DNA from: Apiotrichum sp. Y4204
Lineage: Eukaryota > Basidiomycota > Tremellomycetes > Trichosporonales > Trichosporonaceae
Direction of reading: 5' to 3'
NCBI GenBank assembly: GCA_025531455.1
Contig: JAMYHL010000026.1
Coordinates: 1 to 64,000, forward strand
DNA length: 64,000 nt
Below, one piece after another: positions 11,398-22,990 of this stretch (position 1 is its first letter; every line of letters starts with the position of its first letter). The notes beneath the pieces are model-generated. The model ran no database searches. It worked only from the letters and a program-made list of their open reading frames with translations, and was not told the origin of the DNA. The translations under genes were made by a program, and so were the position numbers.

Positions 11398-12330
11398 TCA
11401 GTCCTCCTCCATGCCCTCCTCCAGAGCAGCCTTGGCCTTTGCCTCGGCCTCCACCAGAAGCTCCTGGGGCACAACACGGTGCTTGTTGCCGGTCTCAGTG
11501 CAAACCCAGGTCATCTCCAGCTCAAAGTCCTTGTCCTTGTTGTCGTCGTGAACGAGGTAGATGCTGCGGCGTTAGTCAACAACATCATCGTCAGCTCCTC
11601 GCGCGACTCACATGCGTGCAAGCTCCATGACGGCCTCGCGGCAGGTGATGGCGGCTCCTCCGTCCGCCTCCTTCGCCACGAGCTTCTCGAGCTCCGTCTT
11701 TGCCAGCGCCCTGCCCTTGCCAACCGCACACGCGCGGTATCCGTAGAAGACGCCGGAGGGCTCGATGCAGAAGAGACGGGGACCGGTCTTGTCCACGCCA
11801 GCAACGAGGCTCGAAGCGCCAAAGGGCCGGACCGAGCCGTAACATGTGTACGCCTGGACGTATCCTGACAGGCGGTCTGACAGAATCTGTACATTAGCTG
11901 CGCGAACATTGCCAGCTAGTGGTGTAGAGACGGAAAACGCACCTGGACAGTCACGGGCGCGTTGTAGTTGTCGCGGAAGTTGTACGCCTCGTCGCGGAGT
12001 CGGCTGGCAAGGTGCTTGCCGTCGGCGAGGAGGCCGGCCGTTGCCAGCCCAATGTGCTCGTCGACAGACTGTATTCTGCGGTTGCTTCCCTTGACGAGCA
12101 ATTTCGAGTGCAGGAGACGCTCGACGCCCAGCACGACTCCATCACTGCAGCGGAAGCCGACAGCGACACTTGGAGAGTCAGTAAACGACACACGGCGCGC
12201 AGATTCTGGACACAGCTCGCACGTACCCGGCAGCTTCGACGGCCTTGTTCGCGTACTCGACCTGAAAGAGGCGGCCGTCAGGCGAGTACGTGGAGACGGA
12301 CAGGTCGTAGCCTGTGCCGATCGAGGACAT
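11398..12330 (-). CDS. PRE10: 20S proteasome alpha subunit (PSMA3 / Pre10 type, alpha7)
   Basis: Structural alpha-ring subunit of the 20S proteasome. The N-terminus [20 protein letters not shown] followed by [12 protein letters not shown] is the alpha signature with the IGTGYD variant typical of PSMA3/Pre10. Further blocks are [53 protein letters not shown] and [16 protein letters not shown]. It ends in an acidic LEEGMEED tail, as expected for this subunit. About 260 residues in several exons; the first donor is just after VEAAG. The frame continues through each exon and no defect is visible. Confidence 0.93.
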
Positions 12331-13798
12331 TCTGGCTTAGGCTCGGGGGGGATGGGGGAGGGGAAGAGGAAGAGAGAAGCGGAGCGCGACCTAAATGCTG
12401 GTGTGGCGAGAGTCAATGGTCGATGTTGATGTACTCGCGCAGCTGCTGTTGCTGGTGGTATGCAGGTTTACAAGTTGTGGTTCGTGTTGATGATGATGAT
12501 GGTTCATCGAGGTACTTCGAGTGGAGGCCACCGCCAGCCAGCCGCGGGTGTGCAGGAGGACGCGCGTCCGATGATGATGCGGACTCTCTGGCTGCGGTTT
12601 CGAAATGCCACAACCACGTGGGCGGGGTATTTCCAAAATTCCGCACCGCGACTTTCAGCGGCTTACTGTAGTTACGTGAAGAGCCCCAAGAGTCATTCAT
12701 GCATGTCGTCCTCGATCTCCTTGACCTTGAGACCGATGCACATCTATCGATATATGAAAGAATATAACAGGGAAGAGCATTGCTCAGAGGGATTCCGGAC
12801 CGCCTTGGATTTTTAGCTCTAGCGGCGCATGTGGTGAGATGGGATGTGAAACCATACTCTCCGGTCGTCGAAGATGCGGCACGTTTTGCTGTCCTGATTG
12901 CCGTCCTAGGTGAATCGCCGCGCAACGTAGTGGTAATGTCGAGTCCATCGCCAATGCAGGGCTTAGTTGGATATGGGACGTGTGGCAAGTGTAGGAAGAT
13001 TCCGCGAAATCGTTGTGGCAGGCCGTCACTTTACGGCGTCACTGGCGGACATTGGAAGACGGGAAGAGCCTGGTTATCTTCTCTGGCCACCCGTCAGCAG
13101 AGGGCGTTTCTGTGGGTCTCGTACTTTCTTCCGATACTTGGCATTCGAGGGAGAAGGGCGCAATCACCGCAATCCGCCTGGCTTTGTTGCACTAGTGGGA
13201 AGGAGGCTTCCGCCAAGGGAAGCGCGTGATCAGTACATTGCGCCGCGAAGAGCCTGACAACTGCTGTATATTTTCTATCGCGTTAGTATGGGAGTCGAGA
13301 GAGTCATGGTGATCGTTATAGGTCCACAGAACGGACGGAGCGCAGGCAAGTTATGATCGTCGGCACGGCAACCCTGTGGTTGCGGCGCAGAACCATGAAA
13401 CGTTCATCAGAAGTAACTTCAGAATAGAAATGTAGCGGCTTGCAAGGAGGGCTTCGTAATGGAGAGCTCCGTGATTGAGAGATCCGTGATGGAGAGATCC
13501 GTGATATTAACCACAGCCTTCCTCACTATTCAAAGCCGCTTTCAAACCCCGGTTCCCATAGTTTGCTGAGCCATATCTCGAGCATCGATAGCAGATTGAA
13601 TCTGGCAACGGTTTCCACGGCGTCGTTCCCACACAGCCTTTCTCCCGACCAGCAAGGCTCAATCATCGCTCTTTGGCCTGCGAACACGCGCCAATGTTGT
13701 TACGGTTCTGCCTGTAATAAGTAGTTATCAGTATCACTGCCCCACCCAAACCCAATACGTTCTATTGTCTTTATTCATTCCCATGCTAGAGAGTTGCC
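12331..13798. other. Intergenic region between proteasome and NDUFS5 genes
   Basis: About 1.5 kb. A 190-codon minus frame at 12413-12988 lacks a family match and lies over the likely proteasome promoter. A 15-bp triple repeat sits at 13459-13503. No other feature seen. Confidence 0.5.
13459..13503. repeat. Three tandem 15-bp copies (ATGGAGAGATCCGTG type)
   Basis: Three head-to-tail 15-mers, differing at one or two positions each, seen directly. Downstream of the NDUFS5 stop; no function inferred. Confidence 0.9.
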
Positions 13799-14267
13799 TC
13801 AGTTGCCTTCGCCCACGAGGCCCAGGTTAACAATGACGCCGGTTGCTGCCTTCTCCGCGACTTTGCGGGCGTCGGCTCCTTCGCGGCTCTGGCTCTGGAT
13901 GAAGTGTGCCTTGATCTCCTTGGCGCGGGCAATCTGGGATGTAAGTGTGATATCGCGATTGAGGTTGCGAATTTGTACGCACCTCCTTGGTGTGGTGCAG
14001 GCACTCGAGGTAATCCTCCTTCTGGTTCATGCACTCCTCGGGAGCGTCGGCGCTCGCGTAGCACTGAGGATGTGAGTGGTGGGACGGAACAGTATACGAA
14101 CCTTGCTGAACTCCTGCCAGAAGGTGAAGCAGCGGGTACGGCCTGTTCATCAGCACATGTCCCCCAGATGTAACACGGAATACGAACCGCCAGTGTAACC
14201 GAAGCCAGACTGTGAAGGATATCAGCTGATGATCATTGTCACGAGGAATCGCGCGTCGACGTACCAT
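13799..14267 (-). CDS. Complex I 15-kDa subunit NDUFS5 (twin CX9C)
   Basis: Small accessory subunit of mitochondrial NADH:ubiquinone oxidoreductase, imported to the intermembrane space. About 93 residues. Starts MSGFGYTGG, then two CX9C pairs: the first in RCFTFWQEFSKC, the second in ECMNQKEDYLEC, followed by LHHTKEIARAKEIKAHF, the family hallmark. Splicing is remarkable: the coding part of exon 1 is only the ATG (14265-14267), followed by a 55-nt intron (14210-14264) and a 22-nt micro-exon (14188-14209). Each donor and acceptor fits consensus and the spliced frame recovers the conserved N-terminus. Divergent from the next gene. Confidence 0.92.
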
Positions 14268-15121
14268 ATCGAGAAAGAGGAGCTAATGAATCGAGATGGG
14301 AAGGAGTGTGAGTTCAACCGTATCCGCCGACGGGCAAGTTCTGTGGCTCGGAGTCGCGGCGCGTGAAAGGTCGACCGTAAGAGCGAGAGCTGAAAGTGTG
14401 TGGTTGTCACAAAGTCTGTTTTGAACAGCAAATGCGAAATACCGAGACCTGACGAGGACGTCGAGCGGAGGTGGGTTGGCTTGCAGCTTGTAGCTTGTAT
14501 AGCTTGCTTGCGAATGGGCAAGGGGGCATTGGTGGATTCGGGCCTCCCTGATGGTTTTCACGTGTCGAACGTGATAAGGGCCGGGGCGGGGTATAGAAAT
14601 GACACGTGTTTTTGTCGGTTGGTGGGGATTGTGGATTTTATCTTACCTGCATTCAGACAACCAAGCCGAACGCCAAGCCGTTGTCGTCATCATGCCGCAG
14701 CCGCCCGCCACCATTTCCCGATCACCACAACTGTTGTCGTGGCTGACATCGATCATTTGTCGCCTTCATTCCTCCACTTTCAGTCTCGGACTGCGCAGAG
14801 GTCTATACATGGCACCCACCGGGATACCTTACGCCCGAGAATGGCGTGCGCATAGGTGACGGTCAGGCCGAAGTTGTGAAGCCTGCGTTCCGACAGCGGT
14901 TTGGACAGCATGCCAATCCGGTTGCTTTGGAACTTCGATATCCCACACAATGGCTGTATCATGCCATCGTACGCACTCCCCATCGTACGTGCTTATAAGA
15001 CGGGCCGTGGATAGGTCGTGCGACCTGTCCACTGTCCCCTGCTCAACACCCCGTATGGGCATTGTTCCAACACCCACAGCTACCTTCGCGAACTCCTGTC
15101 TCATCTAATGGCTCGCCCATC
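14268..15121. other. Divergent intergenic region (NDUFS5 / orphan)
   Basis: About 850 bp that must hold both promoters. No coding or RNA feature recognised. Confidence 0.5.
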
Positions 15122-15886
15122 ATGTACAGGTCTACGTCTACGACTGCCACGAGCCCAGGTCTGATGATCGCTACGTCTGATGGGGCAATGCACGTCCCAT
15201 CGCACCTCACGCGATATTTGGGCTTGAGCGACACCGACAAGCTGCACATACCGGTGTCGACCGAGTCGCTGCGATTCGCCCTCTCCACCGTGTCGCCGTA
15301 CCCATCGGTCCTTCCTCTGCTAGACGACGGCTTCCTGGACGATCTGATCACTCTGGCGGACCGCGGCTTCATCTCGCCGCTGCAGTGGGTGTCCTCCAAG
15401 CTGGAGGAACGCGACCCTATTCGCGCATTCACCCTCGAGATGGTTGTCAAAAGTTCCCAAACGAGAACTCGGGACGCGTCCCCATCGGACCCCGTGACGC
15501 CGACCTTGGAGTCAAATCTCGCCAGCACACTCGACACGTACTTCTCTTCCTACGATGGTGACAGCTCCGATATCGACAGCTGGTCTCGCGATACGCTGCT
15601 AAAGTACGCTCCTACGGCGCTCCCCCAACTCGAGCGCTATCTCGCCTCGTTGGGTGAATGCCCGCAGCTGAAACTTACGCTGGGATGGGACGGCGATGAC
15701 CGCGAAGGATTTGGCTATGGGTACGGATATGGCGAGCGCGACGGCTACGGCTATCAAGGCCGAAGCGGGTACGGTTCTGGCAACGGGCCGTATGGCAGCG
15801 GGCTGGACGACGGCGGTATTCACGTCCGCCTTGGACGCCTCGACGGGGCTGGGTACGAGGGGCGGTATCACTCCGCGAGATGGTGA
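15122..15886 (+). CDS. Hypothetical protein with Gly/Tyr-rich tail
   Basis: Not recognised. An intronless frame of 254 codons from the ATG at 15122 (MYRSTSTTATSPG); the frame stays open for 60 bases upstream, so an earlier exon is possible. The middle part (LPLLDDGFLDDLITLADRGF, WVSSKLEERDPIRAFTLEMV) looks helical and folded. From about residue 195 the tail becomes low-complexity with repeated GYGYGYG and GSGNGPYGSG, like Gly/Tyr-rich segments of RNA-binding or phase-separating proteins. No signal peptide or membrane span. It converges with TPS1. Confidence 0.6.
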   Translation: MYRSTSTTATSPGLMIATSDGAMHVPSHLTRYLGLSDTDKLHIPVSTESLRFALSTVSPYPSVLPLLDDGFLDDLITLADRGFISPLQWVSSKLEERDPIRAFTLEMVVKSSQTRTRDASPSDPVTPTLESNLASTLDTYFSSYDGDSSDIDSWSRDTLLKYAPTALPQLERYLASLGECPQLKLTLGWDGDDREGFGYGYGYGERDGYGYQGRSGYGSGNGPYGSGLDDGGIHVRLGRLDGAGYEGRYHSARW

Positions 15887-16292
15887 GGTGAAGCGCACGA
15901 GGTTACCGATGCGAACGGAATTGACGAGGCTTATTGTGTGACAGATTTAGAGAGTGAACATGATATGTTGTCTATAGTATGTCTGAAGTATGTAAGGACG
16001 GCGATTTTCCTATGTGCAATGGGACCCATCCGAGTCTGCGATTCTGTGGCCTCGCAACAACATTCGAAGAGCTGTTCTCTGGGTAGTGTCATTAAAGACT
16101 AGAGTACTCTTCCGTCCTTGGAAGATGCGTGAGTTGGATAGCCGCAGTGAGTGGCCCTGCAACTGTGTAAAGTGCTCGCCAGGAGATGACCTTTGCATAA
16201 ATCTTCTACAATCACTCTGCGGCGTCCATCCGTGCACCACTCGTTGACGACCACCGCAAGAGGCCAGTTGCAATCACGGAGATTGTGACCAA
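15887..16292. other. Convergent 3' intergenic region
   Basis: About 400 bp between two stop codons. Nothing else seen. Confidence 0.6.
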
Positions 16293-18620
16293 CTACGTTT
16301 GAAGCGCGTTCTCCATGCTTACTGTGAAGCGTCGCTTCATACTGGCCTTTGAACTCGTGCGGCTGAGGGTGGAGCCAGACTTCCGGCGTCCGCCCAATAG
16401 AGGACCCGCCGGCGGCCTTCCCGTCGACCGATTGAGCTCGTTGAGGAAGGATAGGCCCCAAGACTGAGCCGTAAAGCTGCGGTGGTTAGTTTCTCGTATG
16501 TGGTTAGTTTCCTTACTTGGACACATACTGATGGTGTTAGCGCTGTGTTTCCCGTCTGTAACATGATACTCACTGCAAAGAGTTTAGTCCAGTTCTGAGC
16601 CCGAGTCTCCGGGCTGAGAGTGAGTGCCGTGTGGATTGCCTCCGCGGTAGAATCAACATCCCCTTGGAATGGTCAGCAGGAGCCAACAGGTCAGAACTCA
16701 CAAGGATTGATGATGATCGAGCCTGCTAAGCTCTGCGAAGCACTGAAACAGTTAGATGGATTACGGACAAATGAGTATAGGAGACTCACCCAGCAAACTC
16801 CGACAAGATCATGGATCCATGCTTTTCTGCCTGGGTAGAGATGTACTCGTATGCCACACTGCGCGTCAGCCAACAATCAGTGTCGAAACCCACAGGTTCA
16901 TTCCATCTCGAGTCGAAGTCACGAGACAGACATCCGCGAGGGCATACATGGCTGTAAGCTCCTGGAATGGCACTGAGCGGTGCATGAAGATAATTGGCGA
17001 CCATGTTGGTGTGCTGAACTGGCCATTGATGCGTCCAACCAGCTCATTGACGCAGGATCGAAGGTTCATATACTCCTCAACATCTTGACGCGACGGGATT
17101 GCAAGCTGGATAAGAACAACCTACACGTCAGTCATGTTCACGAAGCACCAAGCTTACCTTTCCGATCCATTCAGGATGCTGCGTCAGGAAGACCTCCAAG
17201 GCGTGGAGCTTCTGGGGAATACCCTTGATGTAGTCGAGTCGATCGACTCCAACTATCACCTTGCAGTCCTTAAACCTGCTTTCGAGCTCATCGAGCCGTG
17301 TCTGGACAGCGGGGAGCTTAAGACCCTCAACAAACTGCCAGGGATCGATGCCGATGGGGAAGGTGCCCACTTGAGCATATCGGCCTTCAAACTCGATTCC
17401 GTTAGGCTGAGTTTCAAGTCCGAGGATACGGGTGCAGGAAGACAAGAAGTGACGAGCGTAGTCGTAGGTGTGGAATCTGAGAGCAGAGTTAGTTTTGCCT
17501 CATTGCTGTAAACGAACCCAATCAGGTCACACTGAAGGACACCCAGGAGGATCTCACGGCGAACGGGTAGAATACTGCTATTAGCTTCTCCACAATGCTT
17601 GACTGTCATTACAACTTACCGATAAATTTCGCTCGAGGGGAACGGAGTGTGAAGGAAGAATCCGATGCGAACACCTCCCTTTCCTCGCTGGCGCGCTTTG
17701 ATTTCTTGCTTTTGGAAAGCACTCATTGTGGCCGGGGCTGGTTCATGGTTCGCGCTTGTGACCTCCCCTTCCACATCCTCCAACATTTCTACGCCTTCGT
17801 CGATGCCGCGAATAGCGTCGCCTACGATCTTGTCGTCCATGCCTTCTTTCACACGTCCCATCTCACGACGCGTCATCTCACCCTGCGCTGATTCACCCGA
17901 AATCAGGGAGCGGAGGAGCATGGGCAGAAGCATTAGGTGATAGTCCTGAACCCATACGACGTCACCAGTGCGAATGAAGCTGGCGACAACATCGGCAAAG
18001 CGCATGTTGGCCTCGCGATATGCCAGCCAGTGCGAGGCGTCAAAGTTCATCTCTCCGGGGTGGTAATGGAAAAGCGGCCACAGGATGGAGTTGGAGAATC
18101 CTGATGTTAGGTTTGTCGTAGGCCACAGACTCACCATTGTAGTGACGGTCTGCCAGTTCGTCATCCAGATAGACAGGGTAGCACTGGTGTTCTGCAAGGA
18201 GTCTGCTGTTGACATGTTCGCGATCCGCCTCAGGAATCTGAAATGCTGTTAGCAACCCTTACGCGTCTAGTCAGAACACAGCTCCGGTGGACATACATCT
18301 TTACCCGGCCAGCCTATCCATGTAAACGACATTGTCTTCTTGCAGCCAGAAAGTGCCGAGACCAGACCACCCGACGACATCTTGATTTGTTAGCCACTGT
18401 ATCAGGGGCAGGGCATGTCTTATTCACGTACCTTGAACGAGTACTCGCCATTGTCATCCTTACTAATAGTGACAGGCAGGCGATTGGAGACTATAATGAG
18501 ACGCGCCTCCTTGTGGTTGGGGTCGACCTTGGGAAGAGAGTCGGATGAGCCGATCTCTGGCGACTGCGAGGGCGACGAGTTGTGGTTCGCCGGGTACATG
18601 TTGGGGTCTCCTGTATGCAT
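16293..18620 (-). CDS. TPS1: Trehalose-6-phosphate synthase (UDP-glucose, GT20)
   Basis: Transfers glucose from UDP-glucose to glucose-6-phosphate, the first step of trehalose synthesis, in the cytosol. About 610 residues in roughly a dozen exons. In order: ARLIIVSNRLPVTI, the tryptophan-rich FTWIGWPG, LWPLFHYHPGEMNFD, VWVQDYHLMLLPMLLR, GFFLHTPFPSSEIYR, VGVDRLDYIKGIPQKL (donor-binding) and VCLVTSTRDGMNLVAYEYI. Compared with budding yeast Tps1 there is an acidic and Ala/Pro-rich insertion of about 65 residues between MLLRSL and GFFLHTP, and a basic serine-rich C-terminal tail. No phosphatase domain is seen. Start is MHTGDPNMYPAN at 18620; M8 is an alternative. Lies downstream of glycogenin on the same strand. 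Confidence 0.96.
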
Positions 18621-19544
18621 GATGCCGGAATGGATGCGCTGTGTGCTGGGCGGGCTTTGTTTGGCGCAGAAAGGCAAAGCAGAGAGATGCGGAATGGAGT
18701 GAGAGAGATGAGGAGAGTGGTATGACAGAAGATGGGGAAAGGTGAGTACTGCTGTTTTTGGGGAACGGTTATTATGGGTGGGTACGGTCGGTGGCCATTT
18801 GTGTGGGAACGGCAGTCTGTATGAGTGAGTGTGACTGTGTGGGTTGATTGTTGATGACGGCAACAGATATGATGATGGTATAGAGTGGCTCTGGGGTGGT
18901 GCAATGAGTTCTATGGTGGGTCCAATAGGGCGGTAATAGCTCCAGGTCGATCTCCGTTCTCCGGCGGCGCTCCGGAGGAAGGGGGCGAAAAGGGATGTCA
19001 TCGAGGATTCTCTCGTCATAGCAAGTGTCATTGCGTTGCGTGCCGAGAGCGCAGTACGCGCAGCGCTGCGTCCATCCGTGCAATCCTTACGCTCCCCCCC
19101 CAACAACATGATCCATGAACGCATGAACGCACATCCGCATCATACTTGCTCTCGCCCCCATTTTTGGCTTCTTCCGTTCTGCCCCTCGCCCTTGGTACCT
19201 TGGTACGCATGGGCGTTTTTGCCCTGCATGTCCGGTAGGCCCTGGCGCCCTGGCCTGGCCTGAGTCTCGCCCTTCTCTGTCCCCACTAGAGTACTAGGGT
19301 TTCCTTTTGCCCCTGGGTGCGATTCATTCCTCGCCACTTGCTCACTTGCTAGGAAACTTGACACGTGACGTCATTCCACCAAATCATATCTGTTGCTCTA
19401 TGCTATCTATCCACCTCAGTATGGTGCTTGCCCTTGCCCATTCTCCGAACCGCAACATATATATGAATTGTCCGTAACCACAGAGAGTCCGGCCGGATAT
19501 CTTCAACGCTGTCCAACTCGCAGCGTTACATTGTACCCCGTGGT
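18621..19544. other. TPS1 upstream region
   Basis: About 920 bp between the glycogenin stop and the TPS1 ATG, rich in pyrimidine and GT tracts, presumably TPS1 promoter and leader. Three stress-element pentamers (CCCCT or AGGGG) occur, which is near chance. Confidence 0.5.
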
Positions 19545-21881
19545 CTACTTGTTGCTGCTTCCTTCACTCGCAAACTTACTTAGCACTTGCTGAGAACCTT
19601 GGCGCATCACTTCAATGTCCGTCTTCGGGTCCCACACGCGGCCGCCTGCCTTCTTCGCCGTCGAGGGTGCCTTCCTTAGACCGCTTGTGCCGTTGAAACC
19701 ATACGAAGGGTGCCTGTTGCTGATGGGGTGTGGTGAACCAAGGGGAATCTTCAATCGCTTGTCTTGGGCCTCGAGTGTAGGGCTTGACTCAGGTGATGCC
19801 TGCACCTTGGCGTCAGACAGGGTAGGGCGGTCAGTCTGGGAATATTTGTCGCGGTACCGGACACGATGACTGCCACCTTCTTGCTCGTCGTCTCCATCGG
19901 CACTATCTTCCGAAGTGACGTCAGGCTTCCGGTTGCGGTGATGTTGGTGGCTTGGGACCGACATTCCTGAAACCGCCGTGCGTCGGTCTGCACCAATACC
20001 AAGCGACGTTAAGCGCTTTGCGTACTTGTCGATAGATTTGACATTGTCCCAGGCATTCGTGTAGGAAGCCATAGCCTCTTCAAACGTGGGGGCAGGGGTA
20101 CGAGCAGCGACAGTCGTTTGAGTCGATGGCGTCCCAACTGCGATAGACATGGCGGGCTTGGGGGTCGTCGTCAATGGTTCCGGCTTGGGAGGAGCCCTGG
20201 CAGCAGGGGGAGGTGGCTGTTCAGCCTTCGGGAAAGAGCGAGCAGGTACGTGTCGGCGGGTAGCCTCTTCCCAAGGGAACAGAGTCTGAACTTGGTGACG
20301 GTCCGGTTCGGTGGCAGTGAACTGCTTGTACCAGTCGCTCGTCTGAACGTTTCGAGGGAGGGAAGGGTATTCGGGAGCCGCATCGACGTGCGTTTCATAA
20401 TAAGAAGTTTGAGACCTGACCGGTTCTTCCCAGGCTGGAGTGTACACGGTCTTCATTGGGATGATCATCTCTGGGCGACTGTTCTTTGGTGGGGCGGATT
20501 GAGACCCATCCCAGGTGGTGCCTTGGGGAGGGCTGGGGGGACTGGCAGATGCCGGGTGAGAATGATCGTGTCCATTGTTAATTATGTTGCTTGGGCCCTG
20601 ATCGGCCTGGGGGCTCGGGGAATGGCTCGAGGGATACTTTTCCCCCGGTTTATCTTCATTCTTAGACGCCGACGGATGAGAGCGCTCAATCAGAGGGGCA
20701 GCCACAGCTGGGACGTGCACGGGTTTGGGCTGAGGGGCGATCAGATCAACTCTGCCCTCGAGTGGAAGTGAGGTGTACTGTCCGGGATGAAAAGAAGCAA
20801 CGCCATGTGCGACGGCAGCCTTCAACTCTGTTAGGTTGAGACGGTCGAAATGAGTCACTGGTTGGACAGCGGTGTTCCAAACAGCCTGATGCTCCGGTAC
20901 GGTAAAGCGCTTCGCCAGATTTGGTTCGTGCACAGCGGTTGGGCGAACGTGTCGGTCGTAGACCGCATACCAACGATCAACAAGAGCCTCGTCTAGGCAA
21001 GGTCAGCAAGCAGTTGAAGCCACGTCTTGGAACATACAATCGAATGCTTTCTGGTCTACCGGGGCTGAAGAAGCTGGACGACTATGCAGCCGGTTCCAAG
21101 GCTTGCTTGGTCCAATAAAGTGAATCAAGTTGATTTTACTGGCGTGGTGTTTGTAGGCAGGCGCGTACTGATAAGCTGCCGAGGGGGTGACATTATAACT
21201 GACCGTCAGCACGACATTGGTAGAATCGAACGAACGTGAAGGGTAGTCGATTCCATTGTCCGCCAGCGCCATCTTCAGCGAAATATCGATTCAAGAGGCC
21301 TTGGTCCGCGCCGTCGAAGCTGCCGTTCGAGTCCACACTTTCCGTCAACATTTCATGCAGACCATCGAAGTCCGAATCTTGGGGGCGTACAACCATGACG
21401 CCGGAATTGAAACAGTCTGGCCATCCGATATCTGGACAGGCGGAGAAGATGTGCCCCCTGGTGACATCAAACAGCGGCGCAATCGGTCGAATGGGAAGGG
21501 TATCGGCATCTAGATAGATTATGGTGGAGAAAAACGACCCGAGGCGGAACAGGTGAAGCTTCGTGAGGGCCAGATTGAGATCAGGGCGACCTGTGATTAG
21601 CATTGTCAGTTGAGGGGTTTCCTCTTACCCATGAGGTTCAATCCTGCTTGACCCGTCGTCCCAGAAGCAATGGGCTCGACACCAATGACAAGGTCATATC
21701 CGGCAGTCCGTAGAGCACCAATCGTGTGGGCATCAACGGTCTCGGGTGTGACTAGACACACAATCTGGAAGTCTCGTGGAGCTGGATGTAGCTCGTGCAG
21801 CGCATGTAGCAACACCAGTGCCCCAGGAAGATACGCGGGTGCGGTGAGGAGAGTGACAATGGCTCTCGGAAGCGGAGCCAT
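19545..21881 (-). CDS. Glycogenin (self-glucosylating GT8 primer of glycogen)
   Basis: Primes glycogen by glucosylating itself from UDP-glucose. About 690 residues. The N-terminus MAPLPRAIVTLLTAPAYLPG and HALHELHPA are the GT8 start; TKLHLFRL is followed by IIYLDADTLPIRPI with the metal-binding DxD; then CFNSGVMVV, DGADQGLLNRYF, and AAYQYAPAYKHH, where the first Tyr matches the self-glucosylated Tyr of animal glycogenin, and LIHFIGPSKPW. A long Pro/Ser-rich linker in one 460-codon exon leads to a C-terminal WDPKTDIEVMRQGSQQVLS block, resembling the segment that binds glycogen synthase. Start at 21881 gives the expected catalytic N-terminus. Neighbour of TPS1. Confidence 0.93.
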
Positions 21882-22990
21882 TGTGCAAAGGTTGCTGAGA
21901 GTCAATACAAGAGTGAATGCGAATGTCTGCGAAGCAGTAACTCACCGAAGGACCAGCTGTCCAACAATGTAGCGAGCGGGGAACAGATATTTGTATGCAA
22001 TAGAGGATGGGAGCAAGCTTCCACGTAAGACGGCTGTCGACCGCGACTGACCAGGGAAGTGGAGACGATGCGGCGGAGCGAGGGTAGCGCAGACAGTGGG
22101 TTAAGAAGAGAAGTGGACAAAGGGCAACACGTCGCGAGAGTGAGTGGAGAGACAAAGGGAGTGGGGAGTCTGGAAACAGTTGAAGAGACACAAAGCCCAA
22201 GAGCAGAAGTTGATGCGGATGGGGGAGCGAAGCTGAAAGAATGGATGAGGATACCGAAATTGATAATGTGGGGGCTTGTGCGGTACGGAGAGCTGCGAGG
22301 TTAAACTGTTGAGGGCGCTGGGCGCTGAGTGCGTTGGACTTGTGGTGGACTATATGACTAGTTGGGGCAAGCGTTAGTAGCCGCAAAGTCGCAAGATCGC
22401 GAGTGGATTGGCCCGAACTGTCGGCCTGTCCGTCTTGTCCATCGTCCATCTCCACCGCTCCTCACGATATCACGATCCTCATCCTCCACGATCCTCACCC
22501 CTTTACTGTCCCCAACACCCACCAGTCACCATCCATCGAGACCTTTACGGATGTCATTCCACACTATCTCTGCCCAGCACATGCAGCACCCCAGCCAATG
22601 GTAATGGTCTCTGTAGATTGTTGTTTGTTGCTTGCCGCTCCCTGTTGCTGTGCCCGTGCGGCGCGTGCCGGCTTGGGGTATTCGGCTGGCGCCGGCTGGC
22701 TGGGCTAAACTCGGAACCCTGGTGCCCTGGGGTCTCCACAGACCAAACGATCGCTGTGCATAAAAAGTGGAGGAGTTCAGTTTCAACTGTATCATCAATT
22801 ATGTAATCTTAACTCGCCACCATGCAGGCTCTCCACGCCACACGTTCTCCACATCCGTGCCCGCCATCGCTCTGGCTGTGGTCGTTCGTCGTTCGTCGTT
22901 CCTCCCTTTCCCCGTTCCAACTGCTGTCATCGCTCATTGACATCGTCGCCTCAGATATTCCATACCACTCACTGCCTTATCCGACACACC
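21882..22990. other. Divergent intergenic region (glycogenin / membrane protein)
   Basis: About 1.1 kb serving as promoter for both sides. Open frames here have no family features and are low complexity. Nothing else seen. Confidence 0.5.

Noticed and set aside
12413..12988. 191-codon minus-strand frame
   Set aside because: No ATG near its start, low-complexity His/Ser-rich end, and lies upstream of the proteasome gene where a promoter is expected.
18621..19544. Stress-response elements (CCCCT/AGGGG) before TPS1
   Set aside because: Three pentamers in about 920 bp is close to the chance number.
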